A stretch of DNA of 35,672 nt from an uncultured Clostridia bacterium (GCA_947305675.1 CAMZED010000004.1:1-35672); one strand, 5' to 3'. Shown: positions 7,958-16,173, counted from the first letter of the stretch. Numbers and translations: made by a program. Notes: generated by a model not told the origin, from the sequence alone.

Positions 7958-8096
7958 GTACGACAGTCGAGCTTTTCGGAAAAGCACTGTTTTTAAAGGG
8001 GTTACGCGGCTTTGGTGAAAGCAGCATAACCCCTTTGCGTTTTTTCTTGTTCGGGCAATTTACGTCATTCGTGCCGTATCGGTGCGTAAATAGCCG
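7957..8096 (-). repeat. Degenerate copy of the gene-end repeat (minus orientation)
   Basis: Read on the minus strand this stretch begins with CGGCTATTTACGCAC (8096-8082), one base different from the head of the 224-bp repeat. It continues through the AAAGGGGTTA terminator hairpin, then GCTTTTCCGAAAAGC and TCGACTGTCGTACG, which match the tail part of the repeat. The order of parts is the same as in the arrays at 20261 and 23938. It follows the minus-strand gene ending at 8161. The interval 7875-8160 holds no gene beyond this copy and the two terminators. Confidence 0.65.
7995..8046 (+). terminator. Intrinsic terminator downstream of punA
   Basis: AAAGGGGTTA (7995-8004) pairs with TAACCCCTTT (8027-8036), followed by GCG and a run of six T. 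It forms the hairpin core of the degenerate repeat copy here. Confidence 0.8.
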
Positions 8097-8160
8097 CTTT
8101 GTCTGCGCTCTGGCAGGCAAACGCCTGTTTCAGCCGGTTGGTTTTTTGTTTTAACGGCTC

Positions 8161-9078
8161 TCAGACCGCAGCGTTCTGCGGAAGCACGACCGTTTTCGCC
8201 CATTCCGCGAATTGCTTTTCGTACTTTTCCGCGTCGGACGTATCACAGCAGAATTCCACTATCCAGCAGGCGTTTGCGCTTCTGTAATAATAATCGTGAT
8301 AGGTCAGATCGTCGCTCCCGTCGCGGTAGACGAATGAACAGCCGGGAATATCGCCCGGTAAGGTTTTCACGTCGCGTATCCCGTCTTCGTTTTCAAGGAA
8401 GGTCCGCCTTGCTTTTGAGAATTCGTCAAGGCTCATCGAGGTGAATTCCTCGCCGTCCTCGTAGCCGTACCGCGTGACCCAAACCGAAACGTAGCGGTTT
8501 TCAAAGTAGGCGTAATCTCCGGGCTCCGGATCGTACTCGCGGAACGTGGCGGGCAGGTCTATCGAAAACCCGTTTACGGCGTAGGTCTTTGCGCCGGAGT
8601 TGCCGGCGCGGAAAAGCACCGCTAAAAGGACGATCACCGCGATCCCTATCACGGCTCCGATGACCGCTCCGCGAACGCGGGCTTTTTTTAGCACCTTGCC
8701 GTATTCCGCGGCGTTTACGGAACGGTGCGCCTGCATTTCCGGCGTTACCGTCACGTTTTCAAATCGGAAGGGAAACCCGGTATTTACGTCGTATATACAC
8801 CTGCCGGTCAGCTCTACGTCGTCGCTTCCGGCAGGGATATCGTAATAATCGTTGATCAGATCCTTATCCGGCGATTTTTCGCGGTTCACGACGTATATAC
8901 GCGCGGCTTCTTCGCCGATCTCGAATACGGCGGAGGAGGCGTTTGCGATCTCGCCGAGTTTTCGGCACCGTTCACCTGAAACAGTCAGATCGCCGGAGTT
9001 CGGGTCGACGATATAGATTTTTACCGTTATCAGTTTTGCCGAAAAGGCTTTTTCACGCGTGATTTTCAGTTTACGCAC
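8161..9078 (-). CDS. Hypothetical single-pass membrane protein
   Basis: I do not recognise the family. With a GTG start at 9078 the product is 305 residues: a soluble N-terminal region of about 130 residues rich in short strands and charged turns, one strong transmembrane segment (AVIGAVIGIAVIVLLAVLF, about residues 137-156), and an outer domain of about 150 residues containing several Tyr and Trp, resembling small extracytoplasmic beta domains such as PsbP-like folds. The longer frame from 9138 is rejected because the -10 element of the promoter (9115-9110) overlaps the ATG at 9111, so the mRNA cannot contain that codon; GAGG stands 8 nt before the GTG at 9078. It lies just downstream of cotJABC but has its own strong promoter. 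Confidence 0.7.
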   Translation of the reverse strand: MRKLKITREKAFSAKLITVKIYIVDPNSGDLTVSGERCRKLGEIANASSAVFEIGEEAARIYVVNREKSPDKDLINDYYDIPAGSDDVELTGRCIYDVNTGFPFRFENVTVTPEMQAHRSVNAAEYGKVLKKARVRGAVIGAVIGIAVIVLLAVLFRAGNSGAKTYAVNGFSIDLPATFREYDPEPGDYAYFENRYVSVWVTRYGYEDGEEFTSMSLDEFSKARRTFLENEDGIRDVKTLPGDIPGCSFVYRDGSDDLTYHDYYYRSANACWIVEFCCDTSDAEKYEKQFAEWAKTVVLPQNAAV

Positions 9079-9109
9079 GGCGGACGCCTCGCTTTCATTG
9101 TTTTTTGAC

Positions 9110-9138
9110 ATTCTATCATACGCGGGACGGGTTGTCAA
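9110..9138 (-). promoter_or_regulatory. Promoter that fixes the start of the downstream membrane-protein gene
   Basis: Minus strand TTGACA (9138-9133), 17-bp spacer ending in TGA, then TAGAAT (9115-9110): a near-consensus extended -10 promoter. Transcription should begin near 9103, which excludes the ATG candidates at 9138 and 9111. Confidence 0.75.
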
Positions 9139-9158
9139 TATCGCGCCGGAGCGCGTTT

Positions 9159-9758
9159 TTACCTGCGGTCGAACGCCGGGTTATAGGCGTAGAAGTTCTT
9201 GTAATCAAGATTATCTTGTATGATCCTCAACGCGTCGCCGAAGCGTTGGTAATGGACGATCTCGCGTTCGCGGAGGAAGCGGATCGGATCTGCTACGTCG
9301 CGGTCGTCGCAGAAGCGCAGGATATTGTCATAGGTCAGCCGCGCCTTCTGTTCGGCGCCGAGATCCTCGCTTATATCGGCGATCGGGTCGCCGGTCGACT
9401 GGAAAGTCGCGGCGTTGAAGGGGTATCCCGCCGCCGCCTGAGGATAGATCCCGGTGGTATGGTCGACGAAATACGGGCCGAAACCGCTGTCCATGATCTG
9501 TTTTTCGGTGAGATTGCGCGTAAGCTGATAGATGATCGCGCTTACGATCTCCATATGCGCCAGTTCCTCGGTACCGATATCGGTAAGGATCCCGGTCACC
9601 TCGTTGTAAGGCATACTGTAACGCTGGGAAAGATAGCGCATAGCGGCGCCGGTTTCGCCGTCGGGTCCGCCGAGCTGCGAGATTATAAGCTGAGCAAGTT
9701 TCGGGTTGGGCTCTTTTATATTAACCGGGAATTGAAGTTTTCGGTCGTAGGTCCACAT
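9159..9758 (-). CDS. cotJC: Spore coat protein CotJC (manganese-catalase family)
   Basis: A 199-residue member of the Mn-catalase family that in Bacillus is an inner spore-coat component made in the mother cell. The four-helix bundle ligands are visible: Glu in GGPDGETGAAMRYL (about residue 35), EELAHMEIV (about 65-73) with Glu and His, LGAEQKARLTYDNI (about 133-146) and REREIVHYQRFGDAL (about 164-178). With all ligands present it could be catalytically active. The ATG has GGAGGA about 8 nt upstream, placed over the last codons of cotJB; the genes are 3 nt apart. No clear minus-strand terminator follows, so some read-through to the next gene is possible. Confidence 0.95.
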   Translation of the reverse strand: MWTYDRKLQFPVNIKEPNPKLAQLIISQLGGPDGETGAAMRYLSQRYSMPYNEVTGILTDIGTEELAHMEIVSAIIYQLTRNLTEKQIMDSGFGPYFVDHTTGIYPQAAAGYPFNAATFQSTGDPIADISEDLGAEQKARLTYDNILRFCDDRDVADPIRFLREREIVHYQRFGDALRIIQDNLDYKNFYAYNPAFDRR

Positions 9759-9761
9759 ATT

Positions 9762-10034
9762 TTAATCCTCCGTATTCTGCCAGGGCCATTTGTCCATCGT
9801 CCAGTGCCAGATCTCCGGCTCGCCGCGGTTTACCGAAGCGTTTTCCGCGGTAAGCGGACCGTAGGACGCCTCGTATTCCGCTTTCAGGCTTTCGGCGTCG
9901 GACGTGAATCTGCGGTGCATTTCGAGCGCCTTGCGGTTGAACGGATGCCCGTCGAGATAAAGCGCGCATTCGTGAGCGGCGAAGCACGCCTCCTGTATGC
10001 GCCTCATAAGCGCGTCTTTTTGAAGTTCAGCCAT
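9762..10034 (-). CDS. cotJB: Spore coat protein CotJB
   Basis: A 90-residue protein of the CotJB family, a partner of CotJA and CotJC in the spore coat. Helix-rich and aromatic, with the characteristic AAHECALYLDGHPFNRKALE (about residues 18-37) and the C-terminal WHWTMDKWPWQ. The frame is open upstream to 10118, but the start at 10034 is preferred: AGGAG precedes it and the protein then begins at the family's usual N-terminus. The start overlaps the end of cotJA by 8 nt, which indicates coupled translation within the cotJABC operon. Confidence 0.92.
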   Translation of the reverse strand: MAELQKDALMRRIQEACFAAHECALYLDGHPFNRKALEMHRRFTSDAESLKAEYEASYGPLTAENASVNRGEPEIWHWTMDKWPWQNTED

Positions 10035-10248
10035 TTTGCCGGTGCTCCTTTCTTCCGTAGAACGGCAGGTCGAGGCAGGCGAAAAGCGTCCCGCGCGAAA
10101 GCGCTTTTGACTGGTCATAAAGATTCTCGAACCGCTGATAGGGGACGTAGCTCATAGCGAGCGACGCCCGCGCCGGGAATGTGCTTTGTTCGGCGGGATA
10201 TGCCGCTTCGCCGGCGTCGGTCGGGAATTCGTCTTTCAGCATATTCAT
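10027..10248 (-). CDS. cotJA: Spore coat-associated protein CotJA
   Basis: A 73-residue protein of the CotJA family, first gene of the cotJABC spore-coat operon. The conserved block is SYVPYQRFENLYDQSKAL followed by GTLFACLDLPFYG, which is the diagnostic CotJA tail. The ATG at 10248 has AGGAG 10 nt upstream; a second ATG two codons later is also possible. Expression is expected in the mother cell under sigma-E from knowledge of Bacillus; a CATACAAT-like -10 lies upstream, but without a convincing -35. Confidence 0.92.
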   Translation of the reverse strand: MNMLKDEFPTDAGEAAYPAEQSTFPARASLAMSYVPYQRFENLYDQSKALSRGTLFACLDLPFYGRKEHRQNG

Positions 10249-10289
10249 CTGTTTTTTTCTCCTTAAAAATCGTTTTTACGGCTTTTTTC

Positions 10290-10345
10290 GCACGCGGGGC
10301 GGGAAAAGCGGTTTTCTTCCCGCCCTGTTACATTGTATGAACCGC
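10290..10345 (-). promoter_or_regulatory. cotJ leader: possible sigma-E -10 and a hairpin
   Basis: On the minus strand, CATACAAT (about 10341-10334) resembles a sigma-E -10 box, but no KMATATT-like -35 is present at 13-15 bp, so this is weak. Between it and cotJA a 9-bp inverted repeat (GGGCGGGAA / TTCCCGCCC, about 10298-10325) without a T-run could form a leader hairpin. Confidence 0.3.
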
Positions 10346-10368
10346 GCCGCCGAGTTGGTGAAAAACTA

Positions 10369-10397
10369 TTGCAAAAAACGAGCGGAAATGATACAAT
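10369..10397 (+). promoter_or_regulatory. Promoter of the carbohydrate operon
   Basis: TTGCAA (10369-10374), 17-bp spacer ending TGA, TACAAT (10392-10397), about 30 bp before the ATG at 10427. The extended -10 form suggests sigma-A use. No operator is obvious. Confidence 0.7.
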
Positions 10398-10426
10398 GAA
10401 TCGAATAGCGCCAAAAGGAGAACTAT

Positions 10427-12397
10427 ATGGTTTCGATAAAATCAGGTGAAATGGTGTTTTCGGTGTCGGAGGACGCCTCGAAAACCGAGCTGAGCTGTCT
10501 GGGGACGGCGCTGCGTCAAAGCGAAAACGCCGATTTCTGGCGAATTTACACCGACGACGGATATGAACGCGAAATGACGGTGCGTTCGTCGTCTCAGACC
10601 GGCAGGGTATCGCTTGCCGGCGATTCTCTTGAAATAAACTACGAAAAACTTGTCGCCGACAACGGCAGGGTTTTCGAGATCGCCTTTAAAGTGACGGTGA
10701 AGAAAAGCGTTAGCACTTACGAGGGATTCCTGTTCTCGTCGGAAATCGACAACCGTTCCGGCGCGCGTGTAAACGAGGTCCAGCTGCCGTTTTTCGATCT
10801 TGCTCACGGGTGCGGGGAAAACCGCGCCGACGACGTGCTTTATCAGATAAACGGGCTTGGCTGGAAGACTTTGGACCCGTGGGAGCGCATTAAAAAAGCC
10901 TGCCATACCGAATATATCGCTTCGGACAACCACGTCGTGTGGAACGCGATGCGTTATCCCGGCGACGCGGCGATGGGCTGGTTCGGACTTCAGAGCGGCG
11001 AAAGGTTCCTTTATATCGGCAGGCAGGATCCCGAGCTTAAGATCTGCGCGATGGCGGCGGGCGTTTCGCCTCGCGGAAAAGAGCCGCGGCTTCTGCTTAC
11101 GATATCCCACTTCCCTTTTGTCAAACCCGGCGAAAAACTTACCACAACCGAATGTTTTGCCGCGCTTTGCAAAGGCGACTGGACAAAAGGTTCGGACATA
11201 TACGGCAATTATGCCCGCGCAAACTGGTATAAACCGCCGCGCGTGCCCGAATGGGTGAAAAATATAACCGGATGGCAGCGCATTATTCTGCGCCACCAGT
11301 TCGGCGAAAAGAATTTTGATTATTCCGATCTGCCGCGGATCTACCGCGAGGGCAAAAAATACGGTCTTAACATGCTTATGGTGTTCGGCTGGTGGAAGGG
11401 CAGGTTCGATAACGGATATCCGATATACGAACCGGACGAAGGGCTCGGCGGCGCCGAGGAACTCAAAAAAGCCATAAAGGCGGTGAACGCTGATGGCGGG
11501 TACGTCGCGCTTTATACCAACGGACAGCTGATCGACGTGAACACCGATTATTACCGTGAGACCGGAAAAGACGTTTGCCGCATAGATATCGACGGCAACG
11601 ACTACCGCGACCATTACCGGTTCGGCAACGACGGGCTCACGCTGCGCGCGTTCGGCTACAAATCGTTCGTCACCGCCTGCCCCGCCAACGAGGAATGGCA
11701 GAGAATTCTTATCGAGCACGAGAATATGAAATTCTCGTACGGCTGCGATTCGGCTTTCTTCGATCAGATCGGCGGCGCGGCTCCGCTCCCCTGCTTTAAC
11801 GAAGAGCATTTCCACGGCGCGCGTGCCGACGAATGCGAGAAGTGGCGTGTCGCCGCTTTTAAGAATATGTTCGCGCACTGTCCGGAAGGAAAAGCCATCG
11901 GCACCGAGATGGTCAACGATATGGTGCTTTCCTACGTTCATTACATCCACGGGATACAGGTCGGCGCGGTTTACGTGCCGGGATGCTTCCCCGAGATGTT
12001 CATGCGCACCTTCCCCGAAGTCATACAGACCGACAGGTTCGTTCACGACAACAAAGAGGGCACCGATCAATCGCTTAAAAACGCGTTCATCCACGGGTTC
12101 AGGCTCGACGTTTCGCCCTGGCGCGGCAGAACGCATATCGGCGAGCTGCCCGATCTTGCCGAAAAGATCGGCAAATTGCTTGCCGAAAAGGAAAAATACC
12201 GCCGGTTCTTTTATGAGGGCGATTATGTTTACGACCGTCCCGGGACGATCCCCGAAGGGGTCAAAAACGGCTGTTTCGTGAACGGCGGCGAAAAGATCTA
12301 TACGCTTTGGAACGACACTCAGTCCGAGCAGGCGTTTTTGCTTGCCGGCAAAGAAATAAAAATGGCTCCACAGGAGGTTAAGGTATGTTTGATTTGA
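10427..12397 (+). CDS. Glycoside-hydrolase-like protein (DUF6259-type), first gene of sugar operon
   Basis: A 656-residue cytosolic protein without signal peptide. The N-terminal 250 residues look like a beta-sandwich, followed by a (beta/alpha)8-barrel-like region: WVKNITGWQRIIL, LMVFGWWKGRFDNGYP, YVALYTNGQLIDVNTDYY, YGCDSAFFDQIGG (Asp441 and Asp446) and AIGTEMVNDMV (Glu494). This resembles the DUF6259 family, related to barrel glycosidases such as the GH36/GH101 groups; Asp441/446 and Glu494 are plausible catalytic acids, which is inference. As no signal is present, it would act on an imported oligosaccharide or glycoside. A promoter and AAAAGGAG precede the ATG. The stop overlaps the next gene's start by 13 nt, so the four genes to 14974 form one operon. 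Confidence 0.75.
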   Translation: MVSIKSGEMVFSVSEDASKTELSCLGTALRQSENADFWRIYTDDGYEREMTVRSSSQTGRVSLAGDSLEINYEKLVADNGRVFEIAFKVTVKKSVSTYEGFLFSSEIDNRSGARVNEVQLPFFDLAHGCGENRADDVLYQINGLGWKTLDPWERIKKACHTEYIASDNHVVWNAMRYPGDAAMGWFGLQSGERFLYIGRQDPELKICAMAAGVSPRGKEPRLLLTISHFPFVKPGEKLTTTECFAALCKGDWTKGSDIYGNYARANWYKPPRVPEWVKNITGWQRIILRHQFGEKNFDYSDLPRIYREGKKYGLNMLMVFGWWKGRFDNGYPIYEPDEGLGGAEELKKAIKAVNADGGYVALYTNGQLIDVNTDYYRETGKDVCRIDIDGNDYRDHYRFGNDGLTLRAFGYKSFVTACPANEEWQRILIEHENMKFSYGCDSAFFDQIGGAAPLPCFNEEHFHGARADECEKWRVAAFKNMFAHCPEGKAIGTEMVNDMVLSYVHYIHGIQVGAVYVPGCFPEMFMRTFPEVIQTDRFVHDNKEGTDQSLKNAFIHGFRLDVSPWRGRTHIGELPDLAEKIGKLLAEKEKYRRFFYEGDYVYDRPGTIPEGVKNGCFVNGGEKIYTLWNDTQSEQAFLLAGKEIKMAPQEVKVCLI

Positions 12398-13137
12398 CAG
12401 GAAAGACCGCGCTGGTGACGGGTTCTTCACGCGGGATAGGAAAAGGGATCGCTTTGGCGTTCGCACGGCAGGGCGCCGACGTGGTGGTAAACTGCGCGGG
12501 GAATATTGCCGCCGCGGAACAGACCGCGGACGAGATAAGGGCTTTGGGCGTAAAGGCGCTGGTAATAAAAGCCGACGTAAGCGAACCCGATATGGTAAAG
12601 GAAATGTTTGCAAAGATAATGGCGGAGTTCGGAAAGCTCGACATTCTTGTGAACTGTGCGGGAACTTCGCAGGATAAAGATATATTCGATATGACCAAAG
12701 AGGATTGGGACAGGATAATAAAGACCAACCTCACATCGGGAATGCTTTGCAGCAAAGCCGCCATGGAGATCATGCGCGAGCAGAAACACGGCAGAATAAT
12801 ATTTATTTCGTCGGTAGTCGCCGAGCGCGGCGCTCTGTTCGGGCACGTCCATTACGCCGCAACCAAAGCGGGTCAGATCGGCATTGTGAAATCGATGGCG
12901 CGCACCGCCGCTCCGCTCGGTATAACCGTAAACGCGATCGCTCCCGGGCTTATACGCACCGAACTGCTGGTGCAGACCCACGGCGTCGAGGGCGTTGAGG
13001 AACTCGGCGCAAGCATACCGCTCGGGCTGGGACGCCCGGAGGACGTCGGTGCGGCGGCGGTTTATCTCGCCAGCGACGAGGCAAAATACGTCACCGGCGC
13101 GACGCTCGACGTAAACGGCGGCGCCAACTTCAGATGA
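12385..13137 (+). CDS. SDR-family oxidoreductase (FabG-like sugar/alcohol dehydrogenase)
   Basis: A 250-residue classical short-chain dehydrogenase/reductase. The dinucleotide-binding TGSSRGIGKGIA (about residues 12-23), the NCAG motif (about 90), the catalytic Ser in FISSVVAERG (about 143) and YAATKAG with Tyr157 and Lys161 are all there; the end ATLDVNGGANFR is typical. Sequence alone cannot distinguish 3-oxoacyl-ACP reductase from a sugar dehydrogenase, but the operon (glycosidase, lactonase-like hydrolase, sugar-acid dehydratase) points to oxidation of a released sugar. AGGAGG is 8 nt before the ATG, inside the 3' end of the upstream gene. Confidence 0.88.
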   Translation: MFDLTGKTALVTGSSRGIGKGIALAFARQGADVVVNCAGNIAAAEQTADEIRALGVKALVIKADVSEPDMVKEMFAKIMAEFGKLDILVNCAGTSQDKDIFDMTKEDWDRIIKTNLTSGMLCSKAAMEIMREQKHGRIIFISSVVAERGALFGHVHYAATKAGQIGIVKSMARTAAPLGITVNAIAPGLIRTELLVQTHGVEGVEELGASIPLGLGRPEDVGAAAVYLASDEAKYVTGATLDVNGGANFR

Positions 13138-13802
13138 AGGTCACGCGGCTCGGGCAGGCGGGGCTTCGGATCGATACCCCCGATGCGAAAATTCTTGTCG
13201 ACCCTTATTTTACCGACAGCGCTTTTGAAATATCCGGCGTACACCGCAAAAAAGAGGCTCCCGATTGGGTGTGGGACATAAAACCCGATATACTGCTCGT
13301 CACCCACGATCATATCGACCATTACGATCCGGAAACGGCAAAACGTTTCGTTAACGAAAACACCGCGGTGACGGTGCTTTCGCCGCGCAGCGTATGGGAA
13401 AGAATAAAACTTTGCGGCGGAAACAACAATTTTGTGCTTGTTTCGCCGGGCGTGCGGTGGAGCTGCGGCGGCACGGCGGTGACCGCGCTTTCCGCGGTGC
13501 ATTCCGATCCGTTTGCCGTGGGGTTTGCAATATCCGCCGAAGGCAAAACCGTTTGCATTACCGGCGATACGCTGTTTTCCGAAGCGATCGGATATCCTTT
13601 CGAAAGCGCGGATTATATGTTCCTGCCGATAAACGGGCGGGGAAACAATATGAACGCCTTAGACGCAGCGGCGCTTGCGGAAAAATATAAAGTAAAACGA
13701 GCCGTTCCGGTGCATTACGGTATGCTCGATTCCGTCGCGCCCGATATTTTCGAATACGCGGGAAAATACGTAATGGAAGATTTCAGAGAATACGAAATAT
13801 AA
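13134..13802 (+). CDS. Metallo-beta-lactamase-fold hydrolase (UlaG-like)
   Basis: A 222-residue zinc-dependent hydrolase of the metallo-beta-lactamase superfamily, closest in style to the UlaG/YtkL group (L-ascorbate-6-phosphate lactonase relatives). Metal ligands: THDHIDHYD with His58, His60, Asp62 and His63; a His in AVHSDPF; the Asp of ITGDTLF; and His in PVHYG. The start codon overlaps the stop of the SDR gene as ATGA. In this operon a lactonase role between the dehydrogenase and the dehydratase is the most economical reading, but that is inference; other esters are possible. Confidence 0.85.
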   Translation: MKVTRLGQAGLRIDTPDAKILVDPYFTDSAFEISGVHRKKEAPDWVWDIKPDILLVTHDHIDHYDPETAKRFVNENTAVTVLSPRSVWERIKLCGGNNNFVLVSPGVRWSCGGTAVTALSAVHSDPFAVGFAISAEGKTVCITGDTLFSEAIGYPFESADYMFLPINGRGNNMNALDAAALAEKYKVKRAVPVHYGMLDSVAPDIFEYAGKYVMEDFREYEI

Positions 13803-13813
13803 GGAGAAAAAGC

Positions 13814-14974
13814 GTGAAAATAACCGATATAAAAGCGTTTGTGGTGGACTGTTTCCGCACGAACTGGGTGTTTATAAAAGTTTATACCGACGAAAATATC
13901 GACGGAGTCGGCGAGGCTACGCTCGAATACAAGGAAAAAGCGCTGCTCGGCGCGGTCGAACACGCAAAAGAGGCGCTTGTCGGCAAAGATCCGATGCGTA
14001 TCGAAGAGAATATGCACAACCTCTACCGCGATGCCTACTGGCGCGGCGGGGCGGTGCTTATGTCCGCCATATCCGGGATAGAAACGGCTTGCTGGGATAT
14101 AAAAGGCAAGGCGCTCGGCGTGCCGGTGTATGAGCTTTTGGGCGGCAAACTGCGCGACAGCGTGCGTATTTACGTGAACGGCTGGTTTTCCGGCGCCAAA
14201 ACGCCCGAGGAGTTCGGCAAAAAGGCGGCTGAAGCCGTTAAACGCGGAGTCACCGCGATGAAGTGGGACCCTTTCGGAAAGAGTTTTCTGGAAATATCCA
14301 ACGCCGATCTTCAAACCGCGCTCGAGTGCATCGACGAGGTCCGCAAGGCGGTCGGAAGCAAGGTCGATCTGCTCATCGAAGGTCATGGCAGGTTCGATGT
14401 TCCCACAGCGATAAAGATCGCGCGCGAGATCGAACAGTTCAAGCCGACATTTTTCGAAGAACCCGTTCCGCCGGACGATCTCGCATCGCTCAAACGCGTG
14501 CGGGACAATTCGCCGGTGGCGATATCGGCGGGCGAACGGCTTTACGGGATACGCTCTTTCAAAGATCTGTTAAGCCTCGGCGCCGCCGATTACATACAGC
14601 CCGACGTTTCGCACGCGGGAGGCATACTGGAGCTTAAAAAAATCGCGGCGATGGCGGAGGCTTATTATATCCCGTTCGCGCCGCACAACCCGTCGGGGCC
14701 GGTGGCGAACGCCGCTACTTTGCAGTTGGCGGCTTGCTGTCTTAATTTCAGCATACTTGAAATAATGTACAGCGACGTAACTTACCGCAAAGATATCACC
14801 GACGAAAGCCTTTGCTTCCGCGACGGTATGATCGAAATACCCGGAAAACCCGGGCTGGGCTTGACTTTGAACGAGGAAGAATGCATTAAACACCCCTATC
14901 AGGTCCATACGTTAAGGCATTACACCGGCGCGCTGACCGACATTCGCCCGCCGAAGACCGAGTTTTATTTCTGA
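13814..14974 (+). CDS. Sugar-acid dehydratase, mandelate racemase/galactonate dehydratase group
   Basis: A 386-residue enolase-superfamily enzyme. Its metal and catalytic positions fit those of E. coli D-galactonate dehydratase with a constant offset of six: Glu189 (Asp183 there), His191 (His185), Glu215 (Glu209), Glu241 (Glu235) and His291 (His285), in the motifs LIEGHGRF, FFEEPVPP, ISAGERLYG and APHNPSGP. The first ligand is Glu rather than Asp. The expected reaction is removal of water from an aldonic acid to a 2-keto-3-deoxy acid; which aldonate is not clear. It starts with GTG after AAGGAG with 7-nt spacing and is the last gene of the operon. No aldolase, kinase, transporter or regulator lies beside it. 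Confidence 0.88.
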   Translation: MKITDIKAFVVDCFRTNWVFIKVYTDENIDGVGEATLEYKEKALLGAVEHAKEALVGKDPMRIEENMHNLYRDAYWRGGAVLMSAISGIETACWDIKGKALGVPVYELLGGKLRDSVRIYVNGWFSGAKTPEEFGKKAAEAVKRGVTAMKWDPFGKSFLEISNADLQTALECIDEVRKAVGSKVDLLIEGHGRFDVPTAIKIAREIEQFKPTFFEEPVPPDDLASLKRVRDNSPVAISAGERLYGIRSFKDLLSLGAADYIQPDVSHAGGILELKKIAAMAEAYYIPFAPHNPSGPVANAATLQLAACCLNFSILEIMYSDVTYRKDITDESLCFRDGMIEIPGKPGLGLTLNEEECIKHPYQVHTLRHYTGALTDIRPPKTEFYF

Positions 14975-15005
14975 CTGACGTCTGCGCTTTCGGAGGTAAT
15001 TACAA

Positions 15006-16118
15006 ATGACGTGGAATTTGTTGATAGCGATATTCCTGCTTGTAAGCGTTTTGCTGCAATTTTATCTTGTGACGCGGTTCCGCAAGTTCGGATTTATCAA
15101 AAAGATCTCCAAAAAGAGCCGTTTTCTCGGCTGGGCGTGCGCGCTGATCCTTTCGGCGCTGCCTTGGGCGTTCCTTTTTGTGAACGTCTACGCCGCGGTG
15201 ATCGCTTTGGTCCACCTTGCGCTGATCTGGGCGATTTGCGATCTTTTCGGGTTCGTTTTTCACAAGATCACCCAACGCAAGCGCAAAAAATACGCCGCCG
15301 GAGCCGCGGCTTTGGCGATAACGGCGGTTTATCTCGCCGTGGGGTGGTTCTGCGCCCATCACGTTTTCCGTGTCGATTACACTTTTACTACCGAAAAACC
15401 GCTTCCCGGCGGCGGATTGAGGATAGTCGAGCTCGCCGATTCGCATATCGGAATAACGCTTGACGGCGAAGATTTTGCGAACCAGATGGATCGCATAAAC
15501 GCCGAACAGCCCGACGCGGTGGTGATCTGCGGCGATTTTGTCGACGACGACACCAAAAAAGAGGATATGATAACGGCGTGCCGGGCTCTTGGGAAATTAA
15601 AGACTTCATACGGCGTTTATTTCATATTCGGCAACCACGACAACGGATATTTTGATTACCGCGATTTCAGCTCGGCTGAACTGCGCGAAAATCTTGTTTC
15701 GAACGGGGTCAGGATACTTGAGGACGAAAGCGTGCTTATCGCCGATTCGTTTTATATCGTCGGCAGGCTGGACCGCACCTTCCCCGACCGTAAGGAAGCG
15801 CCGGAACTTACAAAATCGCTCGACAAAAGCAAATATACAGTTATGCTCGACCACCAGCCGAACGATTACGCCAACGAGACTTTAAGCGGCGCCGATCTGG
15901 TGCTTTCCGGGCATACCCACGGCGGGCACATTTTCCCCGCCGGACCGATAGGGATCTGGATGGGCGTAAACGACAGGTTTTACGGCACCGAGACGAGATG
16001 GCTCGGATCCGAAAGCAAAACCGACTTTCTGGTGACTTCCGGGATCTCCGGATGGGGCATACCGTTCAAAACCGGAACGATTTCGGAATACGTCGTTATT
16101 AACGTGCTGAACGGCTGA
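15006..16118 (+). CDS. Membrane-anchored calcineurin-like metallophosphoesterase (YkuE/YaeI-like)
   Basis: A 370-residue protein: three or four hydrophobic helices in the first 125 residues (about 3-23, 40-60, 62-85 and 98-118), then a calcineurin-type phosphoesterase domain. The dinuclear metal motifs are complete: ELADSHIG, CGDFVDDD, FGNHDNG and LSGHTHGGH. The family includes Bacillus YkuE, exported and cell-wall bound, and E. coli YaeI; membrane lipid or cell-wall pyrophosphate/phosphodiester substrates are likely, not proven. GGAGG lies 8 nt before the ATG. It ends at a bidirectional terminator shared with the convergent LysM-CAP gene. Confidence 0.9.
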   Translation: MTWNLLIAIFLLVSVLLQFYLVTRFRKFGFIKKISKKSRFLGWACALILSALPWAFLFVNVYAAVIALVHLALIWAICDLFGFVFHKITQRKRKKYAAGAAALAITAVYLAVGWFCAHHVFRVDYTFTTEKPLPGGGLRIVELADSHIGITLDGEDFANQMDRINAEQPDAVVICGDFVDDDTKKEDMITACRALGKLKTSYGVYFIFGNHDNGYFDYRDFSSAELRENLVSNGVRILEDESVLIADSFYIVGRLDRTFPDRKEAPELTKSLDKSKYTVMLDHQPNDYANETLSGADLVLSGHTHGGHIFPAGPIGIWMGVNDRFYGTETRWLGSESKTDFLVTSGISGWGIPFKTGTISEYVVINVLNG

Positions 16119-16133
16119 TAAATAAACAGCGAA

Positions 16134-16173
16134 AAAGGGATTATGCCGAACACGAGATCGGTGTAATCCCTTT
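16134..16173. terminator. Bidirectional intrinsic terminator
   Basis: AAAGGGATTA pairs with TAATCCCTTT, with an inner CCGA/TCGG stem. It is followed by T-rich DNA on the plus strand and, on the minus strand, runs straight into TTTTTCGC. It matches the terminator core of the 224-bp repeat and separates convergent genes. Confidence 0.8.

Noticed and set aside
9143..9156. Hairpin CGCGC/GCGCG followed by TTTTT on the plus strand after cotJC
   Set aside because: It points against the direction of cotJABC and no plus-strand gene precedes it; the stem is short, so a functional terminator is doubtful.
10442..12613. Long minus-strand frame of 723 codons opposite the DUF6259-type gene
   Set aside because: Shadow frame; it crosses the well-supported overlap of two real genes and shows no domain.
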